Assembly (NCBI RefSeq): GCF_040643435.1
Contig: NZ_JBEYUH010000018.1
Coordinates: forward strand, 31,923 to 95,922
Length of the DNA: 64,000 bases
Reading direction: 5' to 3'
From: Rhodococcus sp040643435
Lineage (GTDB): Bacteria > Actinomycetota > Actinomycetes > Mycobacteriales > Mycobacteriaceae
Of this stretch, positions 26,040-33,703 are shown piece by piece. A program made the translations under genes and the position numbers. The notes beneath the pieces were generated by a model. The model did not search any database. It saw only the letters and a program-made list of their open reading frames with translations, and was not told where the DNA came from. The first letter of the stretch is position 1. Each line of letters starts with the position of its first letter.

Positions 26040-26113
26040 GTACGTACGTACCAGAAAAGGTTTCGTTCGCCTTGCGCGTGGGCACTAGTTTACCTAGATT
26101 GAGACACTAGTGT
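26040..26113. repeat. Palindrome and repeats between ponA2 and whiB4
   Basis: GTACGTACGTAC (26040-26051) is a perfect palindrome. CACTAGT occurs at 26083-26089 and 26105-26111, 22 bases apart (two helical turns); the second copy lies in the palindrome ACACTAGTGT. These look like protein-binding sites in the shared promoter region. Confidence 0.5.
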
Positions 26114-26217
26114 GACGCAGATAACACCTTAACGGGCAGGTTGCGCCGTCGCGGCACACGGACGGCGCAGACCTCGAACACCGCGAACCGGCGTTCGGAA
26201 AGTAAAGGGGCAACTGA

Positions 26218-26541
26218 ATGCACATGACCACCCCGACGACCCGACTCGACGTCGACCAGGCCGAAGCGCGCATCGCTTGGGTCTCCAAGGCTCGCTGCCG
26301 CGAAGTCGATCCCGATGAACTGTTCGTGCGTGGCGCAGCGCAGCGCAAGGCTGCGGTCATCTGCCGGCACTGCCCGGTGATGCTCCAGTGTGGGGCGGAC
26401 GCCCTCGACAATCGTGTCGAGTTCGGTGTGTGGGGAGGCATGACGGAGCGGCAGCGTCGTGCACTTCTCAAGCAGCATCCCGAAGTCGAGTCCTGGGCCG
26501 ACTTCTTCCAGGCTCAGCGGCAGCACCAGAGCGCGGTCTAG
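26218..26541 (+). CDS. whiB4: WhiB-family iron-sulfur regulator, WhiB4 type
   Basis: 107 residues. Four cysteines for the 4Fe-4S cluster in the order C-x20-C-x2-C-x5-C (ARCREVD, ICRHCPVMLQC), followed by the GVWGGMTERQRR turn and a basic C-terminus. WhiB4 in mycobacteria senses redox state and represses antioxidant genes. Ribosome site AAGGGG precedes the ATG; an ATG two codons later is equally possible. Same neighbours as Rv3681c: ponA2 on one side and the ArsA-like pair on the other. Confidence 0.93.
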   Translation: MHMTTPTTRLDVDQAEARIAWVSKARCREVDPDELFVRGAAQRKAAVICRHCPVMLQCGADALDNRVEFGVWGGMTERQRRALLKQHPEVESWADFFQAQRQHQSAV

Positions 26542-26572
26542 TTACCGCCTCACTGGTACGAACGCCGAGATA

Positions 26573-26603
26573 TGACCCGCGAGACCTCAAGCCTCGCGGG
26601 TCA
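26573..26603. terminator. Bidirectional terminator, whiB4 / ArsA-like
   Basis: TGACCCGCGAG (26573-26583) pairs with CTCGCGGGTCA (26593-26603). The stop codon of the convergent ATPase gene lies in its loop. Confidence 0.6.
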
Positions 26604-27717
26604 ATTGCTCGCCTACTGCCCGCAGCGCCTCCAGATCGGAGACCTCGAAGGGCAACGACGGAACCCCCACGACGGGGACGGCGGGATGCGCTGCGGTGAA
26701 GTTGCGTAGCAACCTCAGTTCCCGCTTGGCGATCACGGCGCGGTGCGCATGGATGCGGAGAACGGCCTCAGCGGCTTGCGCGTCGACGTCGCTCTCCGCA
26801 GCGAGCTGATCTGCTGCGGCGAGTGCATGATCGGACGGTAGCGCCGACAAGGTGGGATGTGTGCGGTTGAGCACCAGGCCCGAGAGCGGCATACGGTCAC
26901 CGGACAGTCGCTCGACGAAGAACGACGCTTCACGCAGTGCGTCGGGTTCGGGTGCCGCGACCACCATGAAGTGCGTGCCAGGTTGCTGGAGCAACTGGTA
27001 CGTGCGGTTGGCGCGTTCGCGGAAGCCGCCGAACATCGAGTCCAGCGACTGCACGAAGGACGACGCGTCGGAGAGCATCTGGCTTCCGACAATGGTCGAG
27101 ACGGCTTTGAGTGCCAGCCCCATCGCGCCTGTCACCAGACGGCCGAAGCCCCTCCCGGGTGCCGTGAAGATCCGGATCATCCGCCCGTCCAGGAACGCCC
27201 CGAGCCGTTGAGGCGCATCGAGGAAGTCGAGCGCGTTCCGGGAGGGTGGAGTGTCGACGACGATCAGGTCCCACTCGTCGCTCTGTGCGAGCTGCCCGAG
27301 CTTTTCCATCGCCATGTACTCCTGTGTGCCGGAGAACGACGACGCCACGGTCTGATAGAACTGGTTCTCCAGAATCTGCTGTGCCTTCTCGGACGTCGAG
27401 TGTTCGAGCACCATGTCGTCGAAGGTGCGACGCATGTTGAGCATCATCGCGTGCAGTTCGCCCTTCGCCTCCGGCCCGAGTTCCACCTTCTGCGGCGAAT
27501 TGTCGAGCGAGGCGACTCCGAGGGCCTGCGCCAGCCGTCGCGCCGGATCGATCGTGAGCACCACGACGCTGCGGCCCCGCTCCGCTGCTCGCAGTGCCAG
27601 CGCCGCTGCGGTCGTCGTCTTGCCGACGCCACCCGAACCGCAGCACACGATCACCCGGGACGAGCGGTCCTCGAGGATGCGGTTCACGTCGAGGGCGTTC
27701 CGGGGCTGTGCGCTCAT
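26587..27717 (-). CDS. ArsA-like anion-transporting ATPase, second gene
   Basis: 376 residues. Deviant Walker A CCGSGGVGKTTTAAAL, switch-like IDPARRLAQAL, and VVDTPPSRNALDFLD. Homologue of Rv3680. ArsA/GET3-like ATPases act as dimers in arsenite efflux or tail-anchored protein targeting; in mycobacteria this pair affects nitric-oxide and glycerol-related stress tolerance. ATG overlaps the stop of the upstream ATPase by four bases, so the two are made together and likely form a heterodimer. Confidence 0.9.
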   Translation of the reverse strand: MSAQPRNALDVNRILEDRSSRVIVCCGSGGVGKTTTAAALALRAAERGRSVVVLTIDPARRLAQALGVASLDNSPQKVELGPEAKGELHAMMLNMRRTFDDMVLEHSTSEKAQQILENQFYQTVASSFSGTQEYMAMEKLGQLAQSDEWDLIVVDTPPSRNALDFLDAPQRLGAFLDGRMIRIFTAPGRGFGRLVTGAMGLALKAVSTIVGSQMLSDASSFVQSLDSMFGGFRERANRTYQLLQQPGTHFMVVAAPEPDALREASFFVERLSGDRMPLSGLVLNRTHPTLSALPSDHALAAADQLAAESDVDAQAAEAVLRIHAHRAVIAKRELRLLRNFTAAHPAVPVVGVPSLPFEVSDLEALRAVGEQLTREA

Positions 27718-28727
27718 CGGACCCCCTGCTCAGCGAGAGCGTCGGCGAGTTCGTAGACACCACCGAGATCGACGCCGTCGGCAAGAGCCGGTAGGGACAT
27801 GCGTGCCACCTTCACTTCGTCGAGTTGAGCAGCGCTGACCTGCTGCGCCTGGAGGACCGCAGCGTGCTCGATGGTCTCGGTGAGCAGGCCTGCGAAATCG
27901 TCGTCGGACAGTTTCAGGGACACCCGCTCCAAGGTCGCGCGGATCGACGGGCCGGCGATACGGCCGGCCGCGACGTCGTCGACGAGTTCCTCGGGCAGAT
28001 GTTCGGGGGCCGTCCGGTTGACAATGATCGTCCCCAGACGGAGATCTGCGGCTTCGAGTTCTGTCACCGCGTCGGCCGTCTCCTGCACGGGCAGTGCTTC
28101 GAGCAGGGTAACGAGGTGGACCACCGTCTGATCGGAGTGCAGCAGCCGAACCACGCCTTCGCTCTGGGACCGGATCGGACCGGACTTCGCGATATCGGCC
28201 ATGGCCTTGGTGACGTCGAGGAAGCTTCCGATTCGGCCGGTGGGAGGTGAATCGACCACCACCGCGTCGTAGGCCGGTGCACCCGATGCATCGGTCCGCA
28301 CCACGGTCTCCTTGATCTTGCCGGTCATGATCACGTCGCGAAGCCCGGGCGCGAGAGTGGTCACGAACTCGATCGCTCCCATGCGCCGCATCGCGCGACC
28401 GGCGAAGCCGAGGTTGTAGAACATGTCCAGGTACTCGAGGAAAGCGGCCTCGATGTCGATGGCGAGGGCCGATACCTGCCCGCCGCCCGGGGCGGAAGCG
28501 ATCTTCGTCTCGACCGGGGGAAGCGGCGGCACGTCGAACAACTGGGCGATGCCCTGACGCCCCTCTGTCTCTACCAGCAGCACTTTGCGACCTCCGGCGG
28601 CGAGCGCCAGGGCGAGGGCTGCGGCCACGGTGGACTTCCCGGTGCCGCCCTTACCGGACACGAAGTGCAGTCGCGCCTGGGCGGCGCAGGCCGGCCACTC
28701 GCCGGAATGTGATGTCGGAGATGCCAC
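27714..28727 (-). CDS. ArsA-like anion-transporting ATPase, first gene
   Basis: 337 residues. Walker A FVSGKGGTGKSTVAAAL, EGRQGIAQLFDVPPLP, and VVVDSPPTGRIGSFLDVTKA. Homologue of Rv3679, whose structure resembles the ArsA half. Start at GTG 28727, with TAGGCT seven bases upstream (leaderless); another GTG two codons earlier is an alternative. Divergent from the DUF4177 gene. No arsR, arsB or metallochaperone gene lies near, which argues against an arsenic role. Confidence 0.9.
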   Translation of the reverse strand: MASPTSHSGEWPACAAQARLHFVSGKGGTGKSTVAAALALALAAGGRKVLLVETEGRQGIAQLFDVPPLPPVETKIASAPGGGQVSALAIDIEAAFLEYLDMFYNLGFAGRAMRRMGAIEFVTTLAPGLRDVIMTGKIKETVVRTDASGAPAYDAVVVDSPPTGRIGSFLDVTKAMADIAKSGPIRSQSEGVVRLLHSDQTVVHLVTLLEALPVQETADAVTELEAADLRLGTIIVNRTAPEHLPEELVDDVAAGRIAGPSIRATLERVSLKLSDDDFAGLLTETIEHAAVLQAQQVSAAQLDEVKVARMSLPALADGVDLGGVYELADALAEQGVR

Positions 28728-28780
28728 GATCACGAGCCTATAAGTCGTGGAGCGTGAGTGGTGCCGGATAGGGTCAGGAC

Positions 28781-28945
28781 ATGAGTGAAACGACCACATG
28801 GGAATACGCGACCGTGCCGCTGCTCACGCACGCGACCAAGCAGATCCTCGACCAGTGGGGTGCCGACGGATGGGAACTCGTCACCGTCCTTCCGGGCCCG
28901 ACCGGTGAGCAGCACGTCGCGTACCTCAAGCGTCCGAAGGGCTGA
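28781..28945 (+). CDS. DUF4177 family small protein
   Basis: 54 residues: begins MSETTTWEYATVPLL and ends AYLKRPKG. The pattern WEYxTVPL...LDQWGADGWELVTV is the DUF4177 signature, a small alpha-beta fold. TAGGGT lies six bases before the ATG (leaderless). The ridA start is 3 bases after its stop, so the two form an operon, as in the Rv3678A-Rv3678c pair. Function unknown. Confidence 0.85.
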   Translation: MSETTTWEYATVPLLTHATKQILDQWGADGWELVTVLPGPTGEQHVAYLKRPKG

Positions 28946-28948
28946 TCC

Positions 28949-29413
28949 GTGGCACACAAGACCTGGAGCAACCGCCTGACCGAACTCGGCATCACCTTGC
29001 CACCCGTCGCCGCGCCGGTGGCGGCCTACGTGCCCGCCGTCCGCAACGGTGATGTGGTGTACACCTCCGGGCAGCTGCCGCTGGTGGGCGGGACGCTGAC
29101 CCATACCGGCAAGGTCGGGGCCGAGGTGTCGGCGGAGGAAGCGAAGACCGCTGCTCGTACCGCCGCGCTCAACGCGCTCGCCGCCGTCGACGGCATCGTC
29201 GGGCTCGACAACATCGCGAGCATCGTGAAGGTGGTCGGCTATGTCGCTTCCGCCGAGGGATTCACCGGGCAGCCCGGTGTGATCAACGGAGCATCGGAAC
29301 TGCTCGGCGAGATCTTCGGCGACGTCGGAGCCCATGCGCGATCGGCCGTCGGTGTCGCGGAACTGCCTCTCGGTGCGCCCGTAGAGGTCGAACTGATCGT
29401 GGAAGTACGCTGA
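28949..29413 (+). CDS. RidA family (YjgF/L-PSP) protein
   Basis: 154 residues from a GTG. Features YVPAVRNGDVVYTSGQLPLVGG and the longer subgroup pattern with AHARSAVGVAELPLGAPVEVE; the Arg in HARSAVG corresponds to the residue that binds the carboxylate in deaminating RidA. RidA clears reactive enamine/imine intermediates from PLP enzymes. Homologue of Rv3678c; translationally coupled to the DUF4177 gene. Confidence 0.9.
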   Translation: MAHKTWSNRLTELGITLPPVAAPVAAYVPAVRNGDVVYTSGQLPLVGGTLTHTGKVGAEVSAEEAKTAARTAALNALAAVDGIVGLDNIASIVKVVGYVASAEGFTGQPGVINGASELLGEIFGDVGAHARSAVGVAELPLGAPVEVELIVEVR

Positions 29414-29470
29414 CGCCACCCTCGTGAGTGAGGGCGGATCCCGACGAATTCCGTACGAGAGGCGAGAGAG

Positions 29471-30259
29471 ATGGCGCTGGTTCACCCCGCCTACGCGCAG
29501 CTGCGACAGGTCACCGAGAACGCTGCGGTGATCCTGGCGGAGAATCCCTCGATCATGTCTCTCGAGGGGACGAACACGTGGATCCTTCGCGCGCCCGGGA
29601 GCGACGAATGCGTGGTCGTCGATCCGGGGCCGCTCGACGAAGGGCATCTCGCACGGGTCGCACAGGTACCGGTGGCGGCGACCCTGATCAGTCACCGGCA
29701 CTACGACCACACCGAGGGTGCCGAGCGATTCTCCGAACTGGCCGGCTGCCCGGTGCACGCCCGGGCAGCCGAGCATCGGCACGGCGGCGGAGAACAACTG
29801 TCCGACGGCGACGTCGTCGAGGCGGCAGGACTGCGCATCCGGGTCGTCGCGACCCCCGGCCACACCGCCGATTCCCTCTCGTTCGTGATCGAGGAGGACC
29901 GCAGCGTGCTCACCGCCGACACCATCCTCGGTCGAGGCACGACCGTCCTCGACGATTCGGACGGCGACCTGGGCGACTACCTGACGTCTCTGCGGACGCT
30001 CATCTCGCTCGGTGACGGGTACACGGTCCTGCCGGGCCACGGACCCGAGCTGCCCGACCTCGAAACGATCGCGCGGGAGTACCTCGCGCATCGTGAGGGC
30101 AGACTCGAGCAGGTTCGCGGTGCGCTGCGGGTTCTCGGGTCCGAAGCCTCGGCGCGCCGAGTCGTCGAGCACGTCTACGCCGACGTCGACCGGTCGCTGT
30201 GGGGCGCGGCCGAGAAGTCCGTCAACGTGCAACTGGAGTACCTGCGCAGCCACGGCTGA
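29471..30259 (+). CDS. MBL-fold metallohydrolase (LACTB2-like)
   Basis: 262 residues. Metal motif SHRHYDHTEGAERF, then VVATPGHTADSLSF, TADTILGRGTTV, and LPGHGPEL, matching the LACTB2/Rv3677c subgroup, with a C-terminal winged-helix-like tail. LACTB2 is a single-strand endoribonuclease; in bacteria the substrate is untested. GAGAG-type ribosome site just upstream. Ends before a strong terminator shared with crp. Confidence 0.9.
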   Translation: MALVHPAYAQLRQVTENAAVILAENPSIMSLEGTNTWILRAPGSDECVVVDPGPLDEGHLARVAQVPVAATLISHRHYDHTEGAERFSELAGCPVHARAAEHRHGGGEQLSDGDVVEAAGLRIRVVATPGHTADSLSFVIEEDRSVLTADTILGRGTTVLDDSDGDLGDYLTSLRTLISLGDGYTVLPGHGPELPDLETIAREYLAHREGRLEQVRGALRVLGSEASARRVVEHVYADVDRSLWGAAEKSVNVQLEYLRSHG

Positions 30260-30276
30260 GAAGCCAGGAGTACACG

Positions 30277-30314
30277 AAAGGCCGGGACGCGACGAAGCGT
30301 CCCGGCCTTTTCGT
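30277..30314. terminator. Bidirectional terminator, MBL gene / crp
   Basis: 14-bp perfect stem, AAAGGCCGGGACGC (30277-30290) with GCGTCCCGGCCTTT (30297-30310), loop GACGAA, followed by TCGTT; T-rich on both exits. Confidence 0.9.
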
Positions 30315-30325
30315 TCGTCGAGGCG

Positions 30326-31000
30326 TCAGCGGGCGCGACGCGCGAGCCGCTCCGAATCGGAGATCAGCACGCTCTTGCCTTCGAGGCGCAGCCAGCCGCG
30401 GTGCGCGAAGTCGGCGAGCGCCTTGTTGACGGTCTCGCGGGACGCGCCGACGAGCTGCGCGATCTCTTCCTGCGTCAGGTCGTGCGTCACCCGAAGTGCA
30501 CCGGCCTCCTGCGTGCCGAAGCGCTGGGCGAGCTGCAGCAGTGCCTTGGCGACACGACCCGGGACGTCGGTGAAGATCAGGTCGGCGAGGCTGTTGTTGG
30601 TGCGACGCAGACGACGGGCGAGCACGCGGAGAAGCTGCTCGGCGATCTCGGGGCGCTGGTCGATCCACGCCTTGAGTGCGTCGCGGTCCATGCTCACGGC
30701 ACGCACTTCGGTCACGGTGGTGGCGGTCGACGTGCGCGGACCCGGGTCGAAGATCGACAGCTCACCGAACATGTCGGAGGGGCCCATGATCGTCAGAAGG
30801 TTCTCGCGGCCGTCGGGCGAACGACGCCCGAGTTTCACCTTGCCGGAGACGATGATGTACAGCCGGTCGCCGGGCTCACCCTCGTTGAAGATGACATGGC
30901 CGCGCGGGAAATCTACAGGCTGAAGCTCTTTGATCAGCGCCGCAACCGCCGAGGGCTCGACTCCTTGGAAGATGCCTGCTCTGGCCAGGACCTCGTCCAC
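30326..31000 (-). CDS. crp: cAMP receptor protein (Crp/GlxR type)
   Basis: 224 residues from the GTG at 31000, the same length as M. tuberculosis Crp (Rv3676); AAAGGAG is five bases upstream. N-terminal cyclic-nucleotide domain with FGELSIFDPGPRTSTATT (phosphate-binding cassette), dimer helix, and winged helix LTQEEIAQLVGASRETVNKALADFAHRGW. A global regulator binding TGTGA-N6-TCACA-like sites. A longer reading adding MTKSFPKGAH is less likely. Confidence 0.96.
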   Translation of the reverse strand: MDEVLARAGIFQGVEPSAVAALIKELQPVDFPRGHVIFNEGEPGDRLYIIVSGKVKLGRRSPDGRENLLTIMGPSDMFGELSIFDPGPRTSTATTVTEVRAVSMDRDALKAWIDQRPEIAEQLLRVLARRLRRTNNSLADLIFTDVPGRVAKALLQLAQRFGTQEAGALRVTHDLTQEEIAQLVGASRETVNKALADFAHRGWLRLEGKSVLISDSERLARRAR

Positions 31001-31123
31001 GTGCGCTCCTTTTGGGAAAGATTTCGTCATCTACTGCAGGGTCTGCACGTCGACGGATATCCCGGGCAGGTCCATCAGTCAGCCGTACAAGCGTCCAGTC
31101 TACTGTGCGCGCTGCAGGCATGA

Positions 31124-31137
31124 GTGACCGATACCAC
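31124..31137 (-). promoter_or_regulatory. Possible Crp half-matched site upstream of crp
   Basis: GTGACCGATACCAC fits the relaxed GTG-N8-CAC core of mycobacterial Crp sites, about 124 bases upstream of the crp start. Weak on its own. Confidence 0.25.
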
Positions 31138-31172
31138 GGAAACCGTCGACGAACCGGTCGGGGTACTTCCGA

Positions 31173-31190
31173 GGCTACCTGCAGGTAGCC
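31173..31190. repeat. 18-bp perfect palindrome
   Basis: GGCTACCTGCAGGTAGCC, directly after the stop of the small membrane protein gene and between it and crp. It may be a terminator stem or a binding site. Confidence 0.45.
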
Positions 31191-31192
31191 GG

Positions 31193-31465
31193 TCAGCTCG
31201 CGCGGCGGGCGCGTAGTTCGCGGTCGGAATCGTCCGATCTGCCGGCACCCGATCCGCGGCGCCGACGGCGCTGGAAGCGGGCAAGGGCTCCGGGGAAGCC
31301 TTCACGAGCGAGTGCCGCAACGTCGGCCTGATCCGCTTTGTCGAGGAATTCCTCCACTTCCTGTTCGCGGACCGACAGCCGACTCAAGCGCGCTTCGACA
31401 CGTTCCATGGACAGTGCGAACAACATCAGCAGCACCGGGAAGAGCACCACAGCAAGAGCTTGCAT
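31193..31465 (-). CDS. Small membrane protein (Rv3675-like)
   Basis: 90 residues from an ATG with TTTACT seven bases upstream (leaderless). One membrane helix (VVLFPVLLMLFALSM) followed by a charged amphipathic segment VEARLSRLSVREQEVEEFLDKADQADVAALAREG and an Arg-rich tail. Same position as Rv3675 between crp and nth. Unknown function; topology suggests a membrane-tethered helical domain in the cytoplasm. Confidence 0.75.
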   Translation of the reverse strand: MQALAVVLFPVLLMLFALSMERVEARLSRLSVREQEVEEFLDKADQADVAALAREGFPGALARFQRRRRRGSGAGRSDDSDRELRARRAS

Positions 31466-31473
31466 ACCGGGAA

Positions 31474-31532
31474 GTAAACACCTGCAAGGTCTCGGAAGTG
31501 ACACGGGGCCGGATCCTGGGGAGAGTGTTTAC
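31474..31532. promoter_or_regulatory. Inverted repeat in the nth divergent promoter
   Basis: GTAAACAC (31474-31481) and GTGTTTAC (31525-31532) are exact inverted copies, each touching the -10 region of one of the two divergent genes. This suggests one regulator acting on both. Confidence 0.45.
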
Positions 31533-31546
31533 GTAGAGTGGATCAG

Positions 31547-32332
31547 GTGCATGCGACCCAGTCCGAGAGCCCCGAGACGGCCCCGCGCCGAGTGAACGGA
31601 AAGGCTCGCGGATCCGAGTCGCGTCTCGCGCTCGTACGTCGTGCACGCCGGATGAACCGTCGCCTTGCCGAGGCGTTTCCGCACGTCTACTGCGAATTGG
31701 ACTTCACCACTCCGCTCGAGCTCGCGGTCGCCACGATTCTGTCGGCGCAGTGCACGGATGTGCGGGTCAACCAAGTGACTCCCGCTCTGTTCGCCCGATA
31801 TCCGGACGCCCGTGCATACGCCGAGGCCGACCGCACCGAGCTCGAGGAGTACATCCGCTCGACGGGCTTCTACCGCAACAAGGCCAACGCGTTGATCGGC
31901 CTCGGACAGGCATTGCTCGAGCGCTTCGACGGGGAGGTCCCCGCCCGCCTGGAGGATCTGGTCGCGCTGCCCGGGATCGGACGCAAGACCGCGAACGTCA
32001 TTCTCGGCAACGCCTTCGATGTGCCGGGGATCACCGTCGACACGCATTTCCAGCGGCTCGTGCGGCGCTGGGCATGGACCGAGGAGACCGATCCGGTCAA
32101 GATCGAACACGCCGTGGGTGCGCTCATCGAACGCAAGGAGTGGACGCTGCTGTCCCATCGCGTGATCTTCCACGGCCGGCGGGTGTGCCATGCGCGCAAG
32201 CCCGCATGCGGGGTGTGCGTGCTGGCGAAGGACTGTCCGTCCTACGGGACCGGGCCGACCGATCCGCATACCGCGGCCGCGCTGGTGAAGGGACCGGAGA
32301 CCGAGCACCTGCTCGAGTTGGCCGGGCGGTGA
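31547..32332 (+). CDS. nth: Endonuclease III
   Basis: 261 residues from GTG 31547, chosen because TAGAGT lies seven bases upstream; a GTG at 31538 is in frame. Base-excision DNA glycosylase/AP lyase for oxidised pyrimidines. Helix-hairpin-helix LPGIGRKTANVIL with the catalytic Lys, VDTHFQRL with the catalytic Asp, and the 4Fe-4S cluster C-x6-C-x2-C-x5-C (CHARKPACGVCVLAKDC). Starts a run of four closely packed genes through marP. Homologue of Rv3674c. Confidence 0.96.
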   Translation: MHATQSESPETAPRRVNGKARGSESRLALVRRARRMNRRLAEAFPHVYCELDFTTPLELAVATILSAQCTDVRVNQVTPALFARYPDARAYAEADRTELEEYIRSTGFYRNKANALIGLGQALLERFDGEVPARLEDLVALPGIGRKTANVILGNAFDVPGITVDTHFQRLVRRWAWTEETDPVKIEHAVGALIERKEWTLLSHRVIFHGRRVCHARKPACGVCVLAKDCPSYGTGPTDPHTAAALVKGPETEHLLELAGR

Positions 32333-32336
32333 CGGA

Positions 32337-33008
32337 GTGCGCCCTTCCTCGGCAGGCCGTTGGAGCCTGGCAGCACTCGTCGTCGTCATAGCGTTGATCG
32401 TGGCGATCTGGCCGCGCGATCGTGGCGATACTCCGTCCCTCAACGCGTCGGGTCCCATGACACCATCGACCGCGCCCATGGACCGGCGTCCTCAGGACCA
32501 CCCGGAGGCACTCGCCCCACTGAGGGAGATCGCCGCCCTGGATTCGTGTCCGCAGCCGGACACATCGGCGACTCTTCCTGCGGGTCCGCTCGCCGGACTG
32601 GTCTTCGAGTGTGTCGGCGACGGATCCTCCGTGGACCTCGCAGCCGCTCTGGCCGGAAAACCCGCCGTGGTCAACCTGTGGGCCTGGTGGTGCGCGCCGT
32701 GTGCCGAAGAACTGCCCGTGCTCGAGGACTATGCGGCCCGGGCCGGCGGAGCGGTCGACGTCGTGACCGTCCACACCGACCCCAACGAGGCGAACGCGCT
32801 CGGCAAGCTCGCGGACTACGGTGTGCGGCTGCCGGGGGTCCAGGACGGTTCGGGGCGCGTGCAGGCTGCGGTCGGTGCGCCTGCGGTCCTTCCCGTGACG
32901 GTGCTGCTCCGCGCGGACGGTTCGGTCGCCGCGGTGCTTCCGATTCCGTTCCGGTCCGCAGACGAGGTCGCCGCAGTCGTCGAAGAACATCTGGGAGTGG
33001 TCACGTGA
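32337..33008 (+). CDS. Membrane-anchored thioredoxin-like (TlpA/ResA) protein
   Basis: 223 residues. N-terminal membrane helix (WSLAALVVVIALIVAIW), a Pro/Asp-rich linker, and a thioredoxin fold with WCAPC in VVNLWAWWCAPCAEELPVL; the cis-Pro block is VLPVTVL. It should act as a thiol-disulfide reductase on the outer face. Starts with GTG 4 bases after nth and overlaps the Nudix gene. Homologue of Rv3673c. It may serve the disulfide of the adjacent MarP, which is inference from proximity. Confidence 0.9.
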   Translation: MRPSSAGRWSLAALVVVIALIVAIWPRDRGDTPSLNASGPMTPSTAPMDRRPQDHPEALAPLREIAALDSCPQPDTSATLPAGPLAGLVFECVGDGSSVDLAAALAGKPAVVNLWAWWCAPCAEELPVLEDYAARAGGAVDVVTVHTDPNEANALGKLADYGVRLPGVQDGSGRVQAAVGAPAVLPVTVLLRADGSVAAVLPIPFRSADEVAAVVEEHLGVVT

Positions 33009-33703
33009 TCCCCGAATGGCTCCGGCGTGTCGCCTCGGTGTCCCCGGCCGACCCTCACGGACTCAATCCGATCCTGAACCGCCGTGCCCCCCACGACGCG
33101 CGGGTTCGGCAGGCATCGGTCCTGGTGTTGTTCGGCGGGTCGCCGACTGCCGACCCCATGGCTCGCGGCGGACTCCCCGCCGATGCCGACGTGCTGTTGA
33201 CCCAGCGCGCCGCGACTCTGCGCCAGCACAGCGGGCAGGTGGCGTTCCCCGGAGGTGCCGCCGACCCGGAGGACTACGGAGCTATCCACACCGCTCTGCG
33301 CGAGGCGCAGGAGGAGACGGGCCTGGATCCTTCCGGCATCCGGCCGCTGGCGGTGCTTCCCGAACTGTTCATTCCGCCTTCCGGCTTCGACGTGACACCC
33401 GTGGTCGCCTATTGGGAGACCCCGAGTCCCATAGGTGTGGTCGATCCGCAGGAGGCGACCCGCGTGGTCCGGGTATCGCTGCACGAGTTGCTCGACCCGG
33501 ACAACCGCTTCCAGGTGCGGCACCGGCTGGGCTATCAGGGCCCGGCCTTCCAGGTGGACGGGATGTTGGTCTGGGGATTCACTGCGGGCGTGCTCGCGGG
33601 TCTGTTCGCGGTGTCCGGGTGGGAGATCGAGTGGAATCATCACGATGTCCGTGATCTCGAAGTCGTGCTTGCCGAACTGGAGACGGGGGTTGTCGAATCA
33701 TGA
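33005..33703 (+). CDS. Nudix hydrolase, CoA pyrophosphatase (NudL) type
   Basis: 232 residues; GTG overlaps the previous stop (GTGA). The extended signature GQVAFPGGAADPEDYGAIHTALREAQEETGL matches CoA-type Nudix proteins (residues about 79-107), with the metal-binding REAQEE core. Expected to cleave CoA or its derivatives to 3',5'-ADP and phosphopantetheine. Homologue of Rv3672c. The marP start overlaps its stop. Confidence 0.9.
   Translation: MIPEWLRRVASVSPADPHGLNPILNRRAPHDARVRQASVLVLFGGSPTADPMARGGLPADADVLLTQRAATLRQHSGQVAFPGGAADPEDYGAIHTALREAQEETGLDPSGIRPLAVLPELFIPPSGFDVTPVVAYWETPSPIGVVDPQEATRVVRVSLHELLDPDNRFQVRHRLGYQGPAFQVDGMLVWGFTAGVLAGLFAVSGWEIEWNHHDVRDLEVVLAELETGVVES

Noticed and set aside
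26587..28727. Arsenic resistance locus
   Set aside because: The two ArsA-like ATPases are the conserved Rv3679-Rv3680 pair; no arsenic regulator, pump or reductase gene is next to them.
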